Of a stretch of 64,000 nucleotides of DNA, positions 1 to 9,159 are shown one piece after another (positions within the stretch are counted from its first letter, which is position 1; each line of letters opens with the position of its first letter). The notes below the pieces were generated by a model. It saw only the letters and a program-made list of their open reading frames with translations, ran no database searches and was not told the origin of the DNA. The position numbers and the translations under genes are program-made. The stretch covers positions 1-64,000 of the forward strand of contig CANRPC010000005.1 in assembly GCA_947632435.1 (NCBI GenBank). The letters run 5' to 3'. This DNA is from an uncultured Bacilli bacterium (GTDB lineage Bacteria > Bacillota_I > Bacilli_A > RFN20 > CAG-449).

Positions 1-102
1 ACGAACTTTTAATTCGTTTCGCAACAGTTGAAAATTTTTTTCATTATATTTGTTGCACTTAGATTAATAATTAACATAAAATTATAAAGTTAAAAATTTT
101 TA

Positions 103-279
103 TTGACTAAAATGATAATTTATTTTACTATAAAAAGGCATGCGATGTAGCATATAGATACATCCTGTCCGATGATTGTTTAAAATGAGTAACTTAGCTA
201 ATAAGGTGAAGACAATTCATCCGAGGTAATGGGATCTATACTCTATAGCTTTATCCATGATAAAGAAAGGAGAAAAAAC
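103..279 (+). promoter_or_regulatory. rpsD promoter (TTGACT-17-TACTAT at 103-131) and structured 5' leader, possible S4 autoregulatory leader
   Basis: -35/-10 with 17-nt spacer, then about 140-nt leader with local hairpin GATGTA/TACATC and longer-range GATGATTGTT/GACAATTCATC complementarity, next to rpsD. Confidence 0.4.
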
Positions 280-891
280 ATGTCAAGATATACTGGACCT
301 AGTTGGAAAATTTCCCGTCGTTTAGGATATTCTATCTTAGAAACAGGACAAGAACTTAAGAAAAGAACTTATGGACCTGGACCTCATGCTAAAGATAAGA
401 AAAAGAAACCTACTGAGTATGGTAAGCAATTGATGGAAAAACAAAAATTAAGAGAAACTTATGGTGTTTCTGAACGTCAATTCCAAAGATTATTCAAAAT
501 TGCTAAAAATACTAAAGGTGTTGTTACAGGCGTTTATTTTATGCAAATGCTTGAAACTAGACTTGATAATTTAGTTTATCGTATGGGTTTTGCTCGTACA
601 AGAAGACAAGCTCGTCAACTTGTAAATCATGGTCATATCCTAGTAAACAATAAAAAGGTTGATATTCCAAGTTATATGGTAGAGATTGGTTCTGAAGTAG
701 CACTTAAAGAAGCTTCTAAAAATTTAGCTATTGTTAAAGCAAGTTTAGAATCTTTAGCACAAGTTGTTCCTTATGTTAGTGTTGACAAAGAAAAAGTTTC
801 TGGTAAATTAGTACGTTTACCTGAAAGAAATGAAATGTCCCGCGACATTGAAGAATCATTAATTGTTGAATTCTACAATAGAAAACTCTAA
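280..891 (+). CDS. rpsD: 30S ribosomal protein S4
   Basis: MSRYTGPSWKISRRLGYSI...; S4 RNA-binding region; ATG at 280 follows AAAGGAG, so the ORF-track start at 229 is too early. Confidence 0.97.
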   Translation: MSRYTGPSWKISRRLGYSILETGQELKKRTYGPGPHAKDKKKKPTEYGKQLMEKQKLRETYGVSERQFQRLFKIAKNTKGVVTGVYFMQMLETRLDNLVYRMGFARTRRQARQLVNHGHILVNNKKVDIPSYMVEIGSEVALKEASKNLAIVKASLESLAQVVPYVSVDKEKVSGKLVRLPERNEMSRDIEESLIVEFYNRKL

Positions 892-926
892 AAATTATTT
901 ATGTGCAAAATAGCATAAATATAATT

Positions 927-966
927 AAAATCCTTCTGTAAAATAAATAACAGGAGGATTTTTTAA
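927..966 (+). terminator. Rho-independent terminator after rpsD
   Basis: AATCCTTCTGT...ACAGGAGGATT followed by T-run. Confidence 0.8.
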
Positions 967-992
967 TTGAAGTATAATTTTTTGATAATATA

Positions 993-1036
993 TAAAAAAA
1001 TAAGATGATTTAATTTTCAAATCACCTTATTTTACT
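993..1036 (-). terminator. terminator after pnp
   Basis: AAATAAGATGATTT...AAATCACCTTATTT inverted repeat just past the pnp stop. Confidence 0.65.
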
Positions 1037-1042
1037 TAATAA

Positions 1043-3199
1043 TTAATTATTTGTTTCTTTTTTTTCTTGCTTTGGTTTTTCTGGACGTTTTTCAAATTCT
1101 TTATGAGATAAACTTATACGTCCTTTTTCATCGATTTCAGTAACAATAACTTTTAATTTTTGTCCTACTTTAACTACATCGTGAGGATTGTTAACTCTTT
1201 CCCATGCAAGACGTGAAACATGAACCATGCCATCGCAATCGCCAAATAAGTTTACAAAGCATCCATATGATTCAATTCTTGCAACAGTGCCTTCATAAAT
1301 TTCACCAACTTTTGCTTCTCTTACGATATTTTCAATCATCTCTTTAGCGCGATTTATAACTTCACGATTCATATGATAAATTACTACTTTTCCATCATCA
1401 TCAATGTCAATTTTACAATTATCACACTTAGAAATAATATCATTTATTACTTTACCTTGAGAACCAATAACATCTCTTATTTTATCAGGATTGATGTGCA
1501 TTACTTCCATCTTAGGAGCGTATTTACCAACTTCACTTCTAGGAGCAGGAATTGCATTTAAAATTACTGACATAATTTGCTCTCTTGCTTTGTGAGCTTG
1601 AGTTAATGCTTCTTTTAAAATTTGTTCCGTAATTCCTTTGATTTTGATATCCATTTGTAAAGCTGTAATTCCATCTTTTGTACCTGCAACTTTAAAATCC
1701 ATATCTCCAAGATGATCTTCTAAGCCTTGTATATCAGTTAAAATTGTATATGGATAATTTTCCTCTAATGGGCCTGAAGTAATTAAACCCATTGCTATTC
1801 CAACAACTGGAGATTTAATTGGAACACCTGCAGCCATTAATGCCATTGTTGAAGCACAAATAGAAGCTTGTGAAGAAGAACCATTACTTTCTACAACTTC
1901 AGAAACAACTCTTATAGTATATGGGAAAACATCTTCTGATGGTATGACATAAGATAATGCTCTTTCACCTAAGGCTCCATGTCCTATTTCTCTTCTTCCA
2001 GGACTTCCCATTCTACCAATTTCTCCGACAGAAAATGGAGGGAAATTATAATGATGCATGAAACGTTTTGTTTCTTCATCTGTTAAGTTATCAATAATTT
2101 GTTCATCGTTTTCTGCACCTAAAGTAACAACAGAAATAACTTGTGTTTGACCACGTGTAAACATTGCTGAACCATGTGTTCTTGGTAATAAATCAACTTG
2201 GGCATCAAGAGGTCTAATTTCATCAAGTTTACGTCCATCTGGTCTTATTTTATCATATGTAATTAATCTTCTTACTTCATCGCGAACAAAGCCTTCACAA
2301 ATTTCTTTAACTTGTTTTAAGGTTAAATTCTTTTCTTTTTCGTCTTTATATTCTTGATTTTCATAAGTTTCAAGAATTTCTTTTTCTATAGCATCAATTG
2401 TATCTTGTCTTTCTAATTTATCAACAATTGATACTGCTTTTACTAATCTTTCTTTGCAAGAAGCAGCAACTTTTTCTTGTAGTTCTTTATCGATTTCATA
2501 TAATTCGATTTTTCTTTTTTCTTTGCCAATTTCCTTTGCAATTTGCTCTTGAAATTCACAAAGTTTTTTAATAGCTTCATGACCGAACATAATAGCTTTG
2601 AGCATATCTTCTTCACTTGCTTCATTAGCACCTGCTTCAACCATGTTAATAGCTTTTTTAGTTCCTGCAACAGCAAGATTTATATCGGATTTTTCTTTTT
2701 CTTCAACTGTTGGATTAATAATAAATTTTCCATCAACACGTCCGACATAAACACCTGCAATTGGGCCATCAAATGGTATATCTGAAATGCATAAAGCTAA
2801 CGATGAACCAAACATTGCTGCCATTTCTGGTGTGGCATCTAAATCAACAGACATAACAGTGTTGACTATTTGTACTTCATTTCTAAAACCTTCAGAGAAC
2901 ATTGGTCTAATTGGTCGATCAATTAATCTTGCAGTTAATGTGGCGTGTTCTCCTGGTCGTCCTTCTCTTCTTAAAAAACTTCCTGGAATTTTTCCGACAG
3001 CGTATTGTTTCTCTTCATAACCTACAGTTAAAGGGAAAAAGTCGGAATCTTTTGCTTCATCCGAAGCACAGACTGTGGATAAAACCACGGTATCATCCAA
3101 GCGAATTAAACATGCACCATCTGCTTGTTTGGCTATTTCGCCTGTTTCAACGTTCAGTTTTTTTCCTTCAAAGTCTAACGAAAAAACTTTTTTTGACAT
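1043..3199 (-). CDS. pnp: polyribonucleotide nucleotidyltransferase
   Basis: Two RNase PH domains, KH and S1 domains recognisable. Confidence 0.97.
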   Translation of the reverse strand: MSKKVFSLDFEGKKLNVETGEIAKQADGACLIRLDDTVVLSTVCASDEAKDSDFFPLTVGYEEKQYAVGKIPGSFLRREGRPGEHATLTARLIDRPIRPMFSEGFRNEVQIVNTVMSVDLDATPEMAAMFGSSLALCISDIPFDGPIAGVYVGRVDGKFIINPTVEEKEKSDINLAVAGTKKAINMVEAGANEASEEDMLKAIMFGHEAIKKLCEFQEQIAKEIGKEKRKIELYEIDKELQEKVAASCKERLVKAVSIVDKLERQDTIDAIEKEILETYENQEYKDEKEKNLTLKQVKEICEGFVRDEVRRLITYDKIRPDGRKLDEIRPLDAQVDLLPRTHGSAMFTRGQTQVISVVTLGAENDEQIIDNLTDEETKRFMHHYNFPPFSVGEIGRMGSPGRREIGHGALGERALSYVIPSEDVFPYTIRVVSEVVESNGSSSQASICASTMALMAAGVPIKSPVVGIAMGLITSGPLEENYPYTILTDIQGLEDHLGDMDFKVAGTKDGITALQMDIKIKGITEQILKEALTQAHKAREQIMSVILNAIPAPRSEVGKYAPKMEVMHINPDKIRDVIGSQGKVINDIISKCDNCKIDIDDDGKVVIYHMNREVINRAKEMIENIVREAKVGEIYEGTVARIESYGCFVNLFGDCDGMVHVSRLAWERVNNPHDVVKVGQKLKVIVTEIDEKGRISLSHKEFEKRPEKPKQEKKETNN

Positions 3200-3390
3200 G
3201 TATATCTCCTTTTCACTTAAATTATTTTACCATTTAAAGTAATAAATATAAATAATTTTTAAGTCTTTGAATTATTTTGTTTTTTTCTATTTCTTTATCA
3301 TTTTTATCACTTTTTTATCAGTTATAAGACCACTTTTATTATTTGTAAAAAAATAATAATTTTGCTAAAATAAAAAAGGAGAATAAAATT

Positions 3391-4365
3391 ATGAAAAATT
3401 GTATCGGAATTGATTTTGGTACGTCTAATACATTTATTTATGTTCCTTCAAAGGGAAGTGTTTATAATGAGCCAACTTTAATTGCTATTAATCCAACAAA
3501 AAAAGAAGTTGTGGAAACAGGATATTTAGCGGCAAAATTAATTGGTCGTACAAGCAATGATGTAAATATTTATCGCCCTGTATTAAAAGGGGTAGTGGCT
3601 AGAGTTAATCCTAGTATTTTGTATTTGAAAAATGCATTTAAAGAAGCAAAACTAGAAAAAAGTCTTGAAAAATATGCTGTTTTATTTGCTGTACCTAGTG
3701 AAATAACACCTGTAGAAAAAAAAGCACTTGAAAGTATTGCTTCTTCGCTTGGTTTTAAAGAAGTTTATTTTGAAAATCAAGGTTTATTAGCTCAAATGGG
3801 TTCAATTGCTGATGATGAAACAAAAAAAGGTTCTTTAATTGTAAATATTGGTGGAGGCATTACCGATGTAGTTGTTTCCGTAGGTAAAGATGTCAATATT
3901 GCAAAATCTTCTTATTTTTCTGGTGATTTAATAGATCAAACTATTTTACGTTATTTAAGAACCAAACATCATCTTTTAATAGGTGAAAAAACTTCAGAAT
4001 ATATTAAAATGAAAATTGGTTCTGTAGAAATATATCCTGAAAATCGTTTAATTGAAGTATCGGGAAGAGATATAACAACTTCTTTACCTCATAGTATTAT
4101 TTTATCGACAAATGAAATAAGAAATGTTATTTTACCTAAATTTGAAGAATTAATTGACACAATTTGTGATACATTAGCACTTGTTCCTCCTGAAATTGCT
4201 TCCGATATTATTTCAGAAGGTATATGTATTTCAGGAGGTGGAGCTTTATTAGCGGGAATGCGAGAATTTTTAGAAAAGCGTCTTAATTTATCTGTAAGAT
4301 TAGCTCCAGATCCTTTGACAAGTGTTGTTAATGGAATGCGTTATTACATTCAAAAATATCTTTAA
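3391..4365 (+). CDS. mreB: MreB/Mbl-type rod shape-determining actin homologue
   Basis: IGIDFGTSNTFIYV... phosphate motif, NIGGGITDVVV. Confidence 0.93.
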   Translation: MKNCIGIDFGTSNTFIYVPSKGSVYNEPTLIAINPTKKEVVETGYLAAKLIGRTSNDVNIYRPVLKGVVARVNPSILYLKNAFKEAKLEKSLEKYAVLFAVPSEITPVEKKALESIASSLGFKEVYFENQGLLAQMGSIADDETKKGSLIVNIGGGITDVVVSVGKDVNIAKSSYFSGDLIDQTILRYLRTKHHLLIGEKTSEYIKMKIGSVEIYPENRLIEVSGRDITTSLPHSIILSTNEIRNVILPKFEELIDTICDTLALVPPEIASDIISEGICISGGGALLAGMREFLEKRLNLSVRLAPDPLTSVVNGMRYYIQKYL

Positions 4366-4387
4366 AATAAATTAAAAGGTCTTATAT

Positions 4388-6022
4388 ATGAAAATAAAAT
4401 CATTAATGTTATCATTTTTATTATTAGTTTCTTGTAATCAAGTAATAGTGAATTCTTTTGATTCTAAAACTAGTTCTACATCTAAAACTTCTTCTTCAAG
4501 TAGTGAATCTTTAATTTCTACTTTAACAAGTGAATTAGAAACAACTTCATTCAATGAAACAATAGAAAGTGAATCAACTTCTTTAAGTTTGGATACTTCT
4601 TTTACTACTAGTGAAAATGATGAAAAAGAATTTACCTTAAACATTTTAAGTATTAATGATTTGCATGGTAAAATAGAACAAACAAATCAAAAACAAGGCA
4701 TTTCAAATTTAAGTGCAGTAATAAATAATATTAGAAATGAAAATGAATTAGATGATGTTGTTTTGATTGCTAATGGAGATATGTTTCAAGGCCAAGCAAT
4801 ATCTAATTTAAATCATGGTTTATCGGTAATTAACGCTATGAACGCGATGGATTTTGACATGATGGGTATTGGTAATCATGAATTTGATTGGGGAATTGAA
4901 GAAATAACTCGATTTTTTGATGGCGATAAAGAAAATGGTGAAGCAAATTTTCCTTTAGTAAACTCTAATGTTTTTTATAATGATAGTGATCAATTATTAG
5001 AATATAGTAAACCTTATCATATTATTATGAAAGAAGGAGTAAAAATTGGTCTTATTTCCGCTTTAGGACAAGATCAATATTCATCAATTTTAAAATCAAA
5101 AAGTGAGAAATATGTTTTTAAAGATATGCTTTCTTATTTAAAAAATAATGCTCAAATTTTAAAAGAGAAAGAAAAGTGTGATATAGTAATTGCCAATATT
5201 CATGATGGAGGAACTACTTCTTATTTTACAGAAATGAATAATTCTCTTGCTTCATTAAAAGATAATTATAAAATTGATGCTTTGATTAATGGACATACTC
5301 ATTATGGCTATGCTGGATTAATAACTAGAGATAATGAAGTTGATTTACCAGTTGTTCAAGCTTATTCTTCAGGATCAAGTTTAGGAGTCATTAAACTTGA
5401 TATCAAAAATAAAAAAGTTTTAAATGCTTCATCGGAATTAATAGATATGCGTTATAATTTAAATTACGATCAAAAAATTCAAGACATTGTTGATAATGAT
5501 TATAATTTATTAAAAGATAAAATTGAAGAAACTTATAATATAAGTGGTGAAACAGTATCAGAAAAAGAACTAATTCAAAATTGGGCTGGTTCTTGTATGC
5601 AAAAAGCTTTAGATGCTGATATTGCTTTTTCAAATAATGGAGGACTAAGAGGGGTAAATTTAATAAAAGGTCAAGAAATTAAACTTAAAGATATTTATGT
5701 TATAAATCCTTTTGATAATGAAATATTACTAGCAAATATTTCGGGTAAAAATATTAATAATTTTTTATCGCGTTATTCTAGTTCAAATTATAATGTAATA
5801 AAAGATGGGGTAGTTATTGAAAACTCAGCATCAAAATTTTATAAAGTTGCAGTTATTGATTATTTAGGATTTAAAAATTATTTTCCTTTAGGTCAAGATT
5901 ATATAAATACGGGTTTAATATTCCGTGATATTATGATTTTAGATATTAAAAAAAGAAGAGATTTAAACATGGAATTTTGTCCTGTGTCCTCTTCTAATTC
6001 TTATCTAGAAAAACTTATTTAG
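4388..6022 (+). CDS. lipoprotein 5'-nucleotidase / metallophosphatase family protein
   Basis: Lipobox LLLVSCN, Ser/Thr-rich linker, INDLHG...GD...GNHEFDWG metallophosphatase motifs and C-terminal 5'-nucleotidase domain. Confidence 0.88.
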   Translation: MKIKSLMLSFLLLVSCNQVIVNSFDSKTSSTSKTSSSSSESLISTLTSELETTSFNETIESESTSLSLDTSFTTSENDEKEFTLNILSINDLHGKIEQTNQKQGISNLSAVINNIRNENELDDVVLIANGDMFQGQAISNLNHGLSVINAMNAMDFDMMGIGNHEFDWGIEEITRFFDGDKENGEANFPLVNSNVFYNDSDQLLEYSKPYHIIMKEGVKIGLISALGQDQYSSILKSKSEKYVFKDMLSYLKNNAQILKEKEKCDIVIANIHDGGTTSYFTEMNNSLASLKDNYKIDALINGHTHYGYAGLITRDNEVDLPVVQAYSSGSSLGVIKLDIKNKKVLNASSELIDMRYNLNYDQKIQDIVDNDYNLLKDKIEETYNISGETVSEKELIQNWAGSCMQKALDADIAFSNNGGLRGVNLIKGQEIKLKDIYVINPFDNEILLANISGKNINNFLSRYSSSNYNVIKDGVVIENSASKFYKVAVIDYLGFKNYFPLGQDYINTGLIFRDIMILDIKKRRDLNMEFCPVSSSNSYLEKLI

Positions 6023-6296
6023 TATGCTTTTTTCTTACTATAAAAAAAATAATACTAATCAATAAATCTAAACTGAAAAAAATAATTAATTCAATATAAT
6101 AAAATAAATCATCATGTTCTGTTGATATAAGAAATTGATCAAAACTTAAGAATGCTAAGCCAAAAATGGTGCTAACAAAGAGCATTAGAGCCCCATAATT
6201 TTCAAATTTTTGAAATTTTTTATTTTTCCAAATTATAAAAGATAAAATGAAAGTTATGGCAATATATATTGCTAATATACCTTTTGAAATACTCAT
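6015..6296 (-). CDS. hypothetical membrane protein
   Basis: 93 aa ORF with several hydrophobic segments. Confidence 0.5.
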   Translation of the reverse strand: MSISKGILAIYIAITFILSFIIWKNKKFQKFENYGALMLFVSTIFGLAFLSFDQFLISTEHDDLFYYIELIIFFSLDLLISIIFFIVRKKHTK

Positions 6297-6307
6297 AATT
6301 TATATGA

Positions 6308-6334
6308 TAAAAAAAGCATCAAAAGATGCTTTAT
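6308..6334 (-). terminator. rpsO terminator
   Basis: AAAGCATC-AAAA-GATGCTTT overlapping the rpsO stop. Confidence 0.75.
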
Positions 6335-6600
6335 TTACGAATTCCTAATTCTTTACAAAGAGCAACATAGCCTTCATAATCACTTCTTGAATAATAATCT
6401 AGTAAACCTCTTCTTTTACCGATTAACACGAACATTCCACGACGAGTGTGATTATCGTGCTTATGCAATTTTAAATGTTCTGTAAGAATATTAATTCTTT
6501 CAGTTAGAATTGCAATTTGAACACGTGTAGAGCCTGTGTCCTTTTCATCTTTACCAAACTTTTTAACAAGTTCAGCAGTTTTCTCTTTAGAAAGTGCCAT
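6331..6600 (-). CDS. rpsO: 30S ribosomal protein S15
   Basis: MALSKEKTAELVKKFGKDEKDTGSTRVQIAILTERI..., 89 aa. Confidence 0.97.
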   Translation of the reverse strand: MALSKEKTAELVKKFGKDEKDTGSTRVQIAILTERINILTEHLKLHKHDNHTRRGMFVLIGKRRGLLDYYSRSDYEGYVALCKELGIRK

Positions 6601-6887
6601 TTTTTTCTCCTTTACTTTAATCTTAGCTTCAACAATGTAAAAAGGATGGAGTTCCTAATTACTTTGTTCAAGTCGCATATTTAAGATAGCAAAGTTAATT
6701 TTTACTTGCAAGAATTTTCTTTGTTTTCGCTTAATTTTAGTTTAATGACAAAGTAAATTCAGTTTATATAAGAAAAAATAACTTATTAACATTGTTTATA
6801 ATTAAAAAGTCTATTCAATGCAGTAAATAAAAAAGATTTAATTTTTAAGAGATTTAAGCAAAAAATAAAAAAAACTAGTTTTCCACA

Positions 6888-6986
6888 ATTAAATAAAAAT
6901 GGAACCTACTACAAGGTTCCAAAATGCCGTTTCTGGCTAACGACTAACCATTCATAGAAGATACTACAATCTTCTACTAAAAAGTA
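6888..6986 (-). ncRNA. putative small RNA: two hairpins with identical UGUAGU loops, the last acting as terminator
   Basis: Promoter TTGACA-17-CATAAT (7020-6992, minus); hairpin TAGAAGAT-TGTAGT-ATCTTCTA; middle hairpin GTCGTT-AGCCAGA-AACGGC; terminator GGAACCT-TGTAGT-AGGTTCC-ATTTTTATTT; no ORF. Confidence 0.6.
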
Positions 6987-6989
6987 TGT

Positions 6990-7020
6990 ACATTATGAAT
7001 AAAATTATTCGCAATGTCAA
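6990..7020 (-). promoter_or_regulatory. promoter overlapped by a 28-bp imperfect palindrome, candidate operator
   Basis: ACATT-AT-GAATAA-AA-TTATTC-GC-AATGT between and over the TTGACA and CATAAT hexamers. Confidence 0.5.
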
Positions 7021-7230
7021 TAGTTTAAGCGGATCTTTGGAGGTTTTGTAATAGAAATAGGTGGAAAAACAAAGAAGTATATACTGCGTATATAAATAAA
7101 AAAAGCATTTGTCAAATTTAAATTTTTTTGCCGTTTTTGGTGGTATTTATTAAAAACATTAAAATGTTGATGATAAAAATAAAATAATTTTTGTATTCAA
7201 AAAAATGGAAATTTCTTGATAATAAAGGAG

Positions 7231-8169
7231 CTAATTCATATTTTTATTTATATTTTTTTGAGGTAAAACCTCCATAGATAAGTTTTCGCTTAATTTTATT
7301 TGTAATTTATCTTTATCAAGTTGGATTTTTAATTCTTCAAAGGAAGAAAACTTTTTTTCTTCACGAAGATAATCAATAAATTCAATAGTTATAATCTGAT
7401 TATATAAATTCATATTTTGATCGATAATATGAACTTCAATTAGTTCATCTTTTAATGGTGATATTGTTGGATGAATACCAATATTTGTCATTGCTAAATA
7501 TTTTTTATTAGCAATATATGCATATGTTTTATAAACTCCTCGTCGAGGCAATTTATATTTTTCAAGGAGTTTAATATTTGCAGTAGGATAATTTATTAAA
7601 TGTCCATTTCCTTTACCTTCAATGACTTGTCCTTTAATTTTATAATTTCTTGAAAGGCAAAAATTTGCATCTTTAATATTGCCTGAATCTAACAATTCAT
7701 TTATTAAAGAAGTAGATATTTTTTGCTTTTTAAAATAAACAAAATCAAGTACTTTGGTATCAAAATATTTTTGATAAGTTTTTAAAGTAGAAATATCACC
7801 TGATGAATTGTATCCAAAATGATAATCTTTTCCAACAATAACTTCTTTGACATTTAGTTTTAATAATATTTTTTCAATAAAGTCTTCTTTTTTTAAATGT
7901 TTAATTTTTTCATTAAATTCCAAAACAAAAAGATAATTTAAAGAATAAGAATTTAAGATTTCTTTTTTATCATCTAATGAAGTTAATATTTTTTCTCTTT
8001 TAAATGGATTAGAAAAAGTTAATAAAGCACTTTTATAAGGACTTTGTTTGGCTTTTTTTATTAAAGCTTGATGTCCTAAATGTAAACCATCAAAAAAGCC
8101 TAAGCATAAACTTATTTCTTCTTTAAATAAATGTTTTAAATTGTTTTCATTTAAATAAATAACTTCCAT
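7231..8169 (-). CDS. ribF: bifunctional riboflavin kinase/FAD synthetase
   Basis: GFFDGLHLGHQALI, NYPTANI, GVYKTYA motifs. Confidence 0.94.
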   Translation of the reverse strand: MEVIYLNENNLKHLFKEEISLCLGFFDGLHLGHQALIKKAKQSPYKSALLTFSNPFKREKILTSLDDKKEILNSYSLNYLFVLEFNEKIKHLKKEDFIEKILLKLNVKEVIVGKDYHFGYNSSGDISTLKTYQKYFDTKVLDFVYFKKQKISTSLINELLDSGNIKDANFCLSRNYKIKGQVIEGKGNGHLINYPTANIKLLEKYKLPRRGVYKTYAYIANKKYLAMTNIGIHPTISPLKDELIEVHIIDQNMNLYNQIITIEFIDYLREEKKFSSFEELKIQLDKDKLQIKLSENLSMEVLPQKNINKNMN

Positions 8170-8170
8170 T

Positions 8171-9025
8171 TTAATTTAAACCTCGTAAACAATAATAAAA
8201 GCCATCTTCATGTCGAACATAAATTGCTAAAGCTTTGTTTTGTTTATTGAGAATCAAAACTTTTTCATCAGTAATATTTAAGCTTATTTTCATACCATTT
8301 ATTACTTTTTTTTCTAAATCACTAACAATAACTTTATTCATAAAACTTAAAGCATCTTTAATAGGAATAATATCTTTAGATGATATTTCTGATATTAATT
8401 TAGCATCTTTTAATTTAAAGTTTCCTACTTCTATACGTGTTAATAAAGATAAATGTCCACAGGTATTTAATTTTTTAGCAATATCACACCCTAAAGATCT
8501 TATATATGTCCCTTTAGAACAAGTAACTTCAAATAAAATTCGATTATTAGTTAAAGAAAGAAGTTTTAAATCATAAATTGTTACTGTTCTTTCTTTTAAA
8601 GGAACTTCTTTTCCTTGACGAGCTAATTTATAAAGTGGTTCACCATTATATTTAATAGCAGAATAAAGAGGAGGAATTTGTTTAATTTCCCCAATAAATG
8701 TTTTAAAAACTTCTTCAATATCTTCTTTAGTTAATTTTTTTACTTCTTGTTTTTCTACTACTTTACCTGATAAATCATAAGTATCGGTGGCAATACCTAA
8801 AGTTAATTCTCCAATGTATTTTTTTGTCGTGGCTTCAATAAATGAGGCAATTTTGGTGGCTTTATTAATAGTTAATACTAATAAACCAGAGGCAAAAGGA
8901 TCTAAAGTTCCAGTATGTCCAATTTTCTTTGTTTGAAATTTTTTACAAGCGATATTTACTACATCACGTGAAGTCATATTTATTTCTTTATTTATTAAAA
9001 TTATTCCATCAAGATTTTCTTCCAT
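8171..9025 (-). CDS. truB: tRNA pseudouridine(55) synthase
   Basis: KIGHTGTLDPFASGLL motif. Confidence 0.96.
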   Translation of the reverse strand: MEENLDGIILINKEINMTSRDVVNIACKKFQTKKIGHTGTLDPFASGLLVLTINKATKIASFIEATTKKYIGELTLGIATDTYDLSGKVVEKQEVKKLTKEDIEEVFKTFIGEIKQIPPLYSAIKYNGEPLYKLARQGKEVPLKERTVTIYDLKLLSLTNNRILFEVTCSKGTYIRSLGCDIAKKLNTCGHLSLLTRIEVGNFKLKDAKLISEISSKDIIPIKDALSFMNKVIVSDLEKKVINGMKISLNITDEKVLILNKQNKALAIYVRHEDGFYYCLRGLN

Positions 9026-9096
9026 ACCTTTTACCTTTATCTTTTATCTTTCATAAGTTTAGCTTATTTTAAAGAAAAATTAAATACATAATAAAA

Positions 9097-9148
9097 TAAG
9101 AACTTAGCAAATTTTACTATGTTTAAGTAAAAAGATAAGTTCTTATAA
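9097..9148 (-). terminator. terminator after the M6 protease gene
   Basis: Nested inverted repeats TAAGAACTTA/TAAGTTCTTA and TTTTACT/AGTAAAA. Confidence 0.65.
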
Positions 9149-9159
9149 TAAATATAAAT

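Noticed and set aside
1373-3237. ORFs at 1373, 2443, 2543, 2787 and 2911
   Set aside because: Antisense or out-of-frame shadows of pnp.
4438-4644. Minus ORF in the Ser-rich region of the 5'-nucleotidase gene
   Set aside because: Artifact of antisense Ser-codon repeats.
6601-6720. Possible S15 leader upstream of rpsO (minus strand)
   Set aside because: Promoter-like TTGCAA-17-TATCTT and a small AGGA/TCCT hairpin only; no convincing S15-binding fold by eye.
6888-7080. 6S RNA, SRP RNA or other housekeeping ncRNA for the ribF-rpsO intergenic transcript
   Set aside because: Lacks the 6S open-bubble closing helix and the SRP GNRA/asymmetric-loop signature; too short for tmRNA or RNase P.
8211-8217. 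TGTCGAA match
   Set aside because: Lies inside the truB coding sequence without T/A-rich flanks; probably chance.
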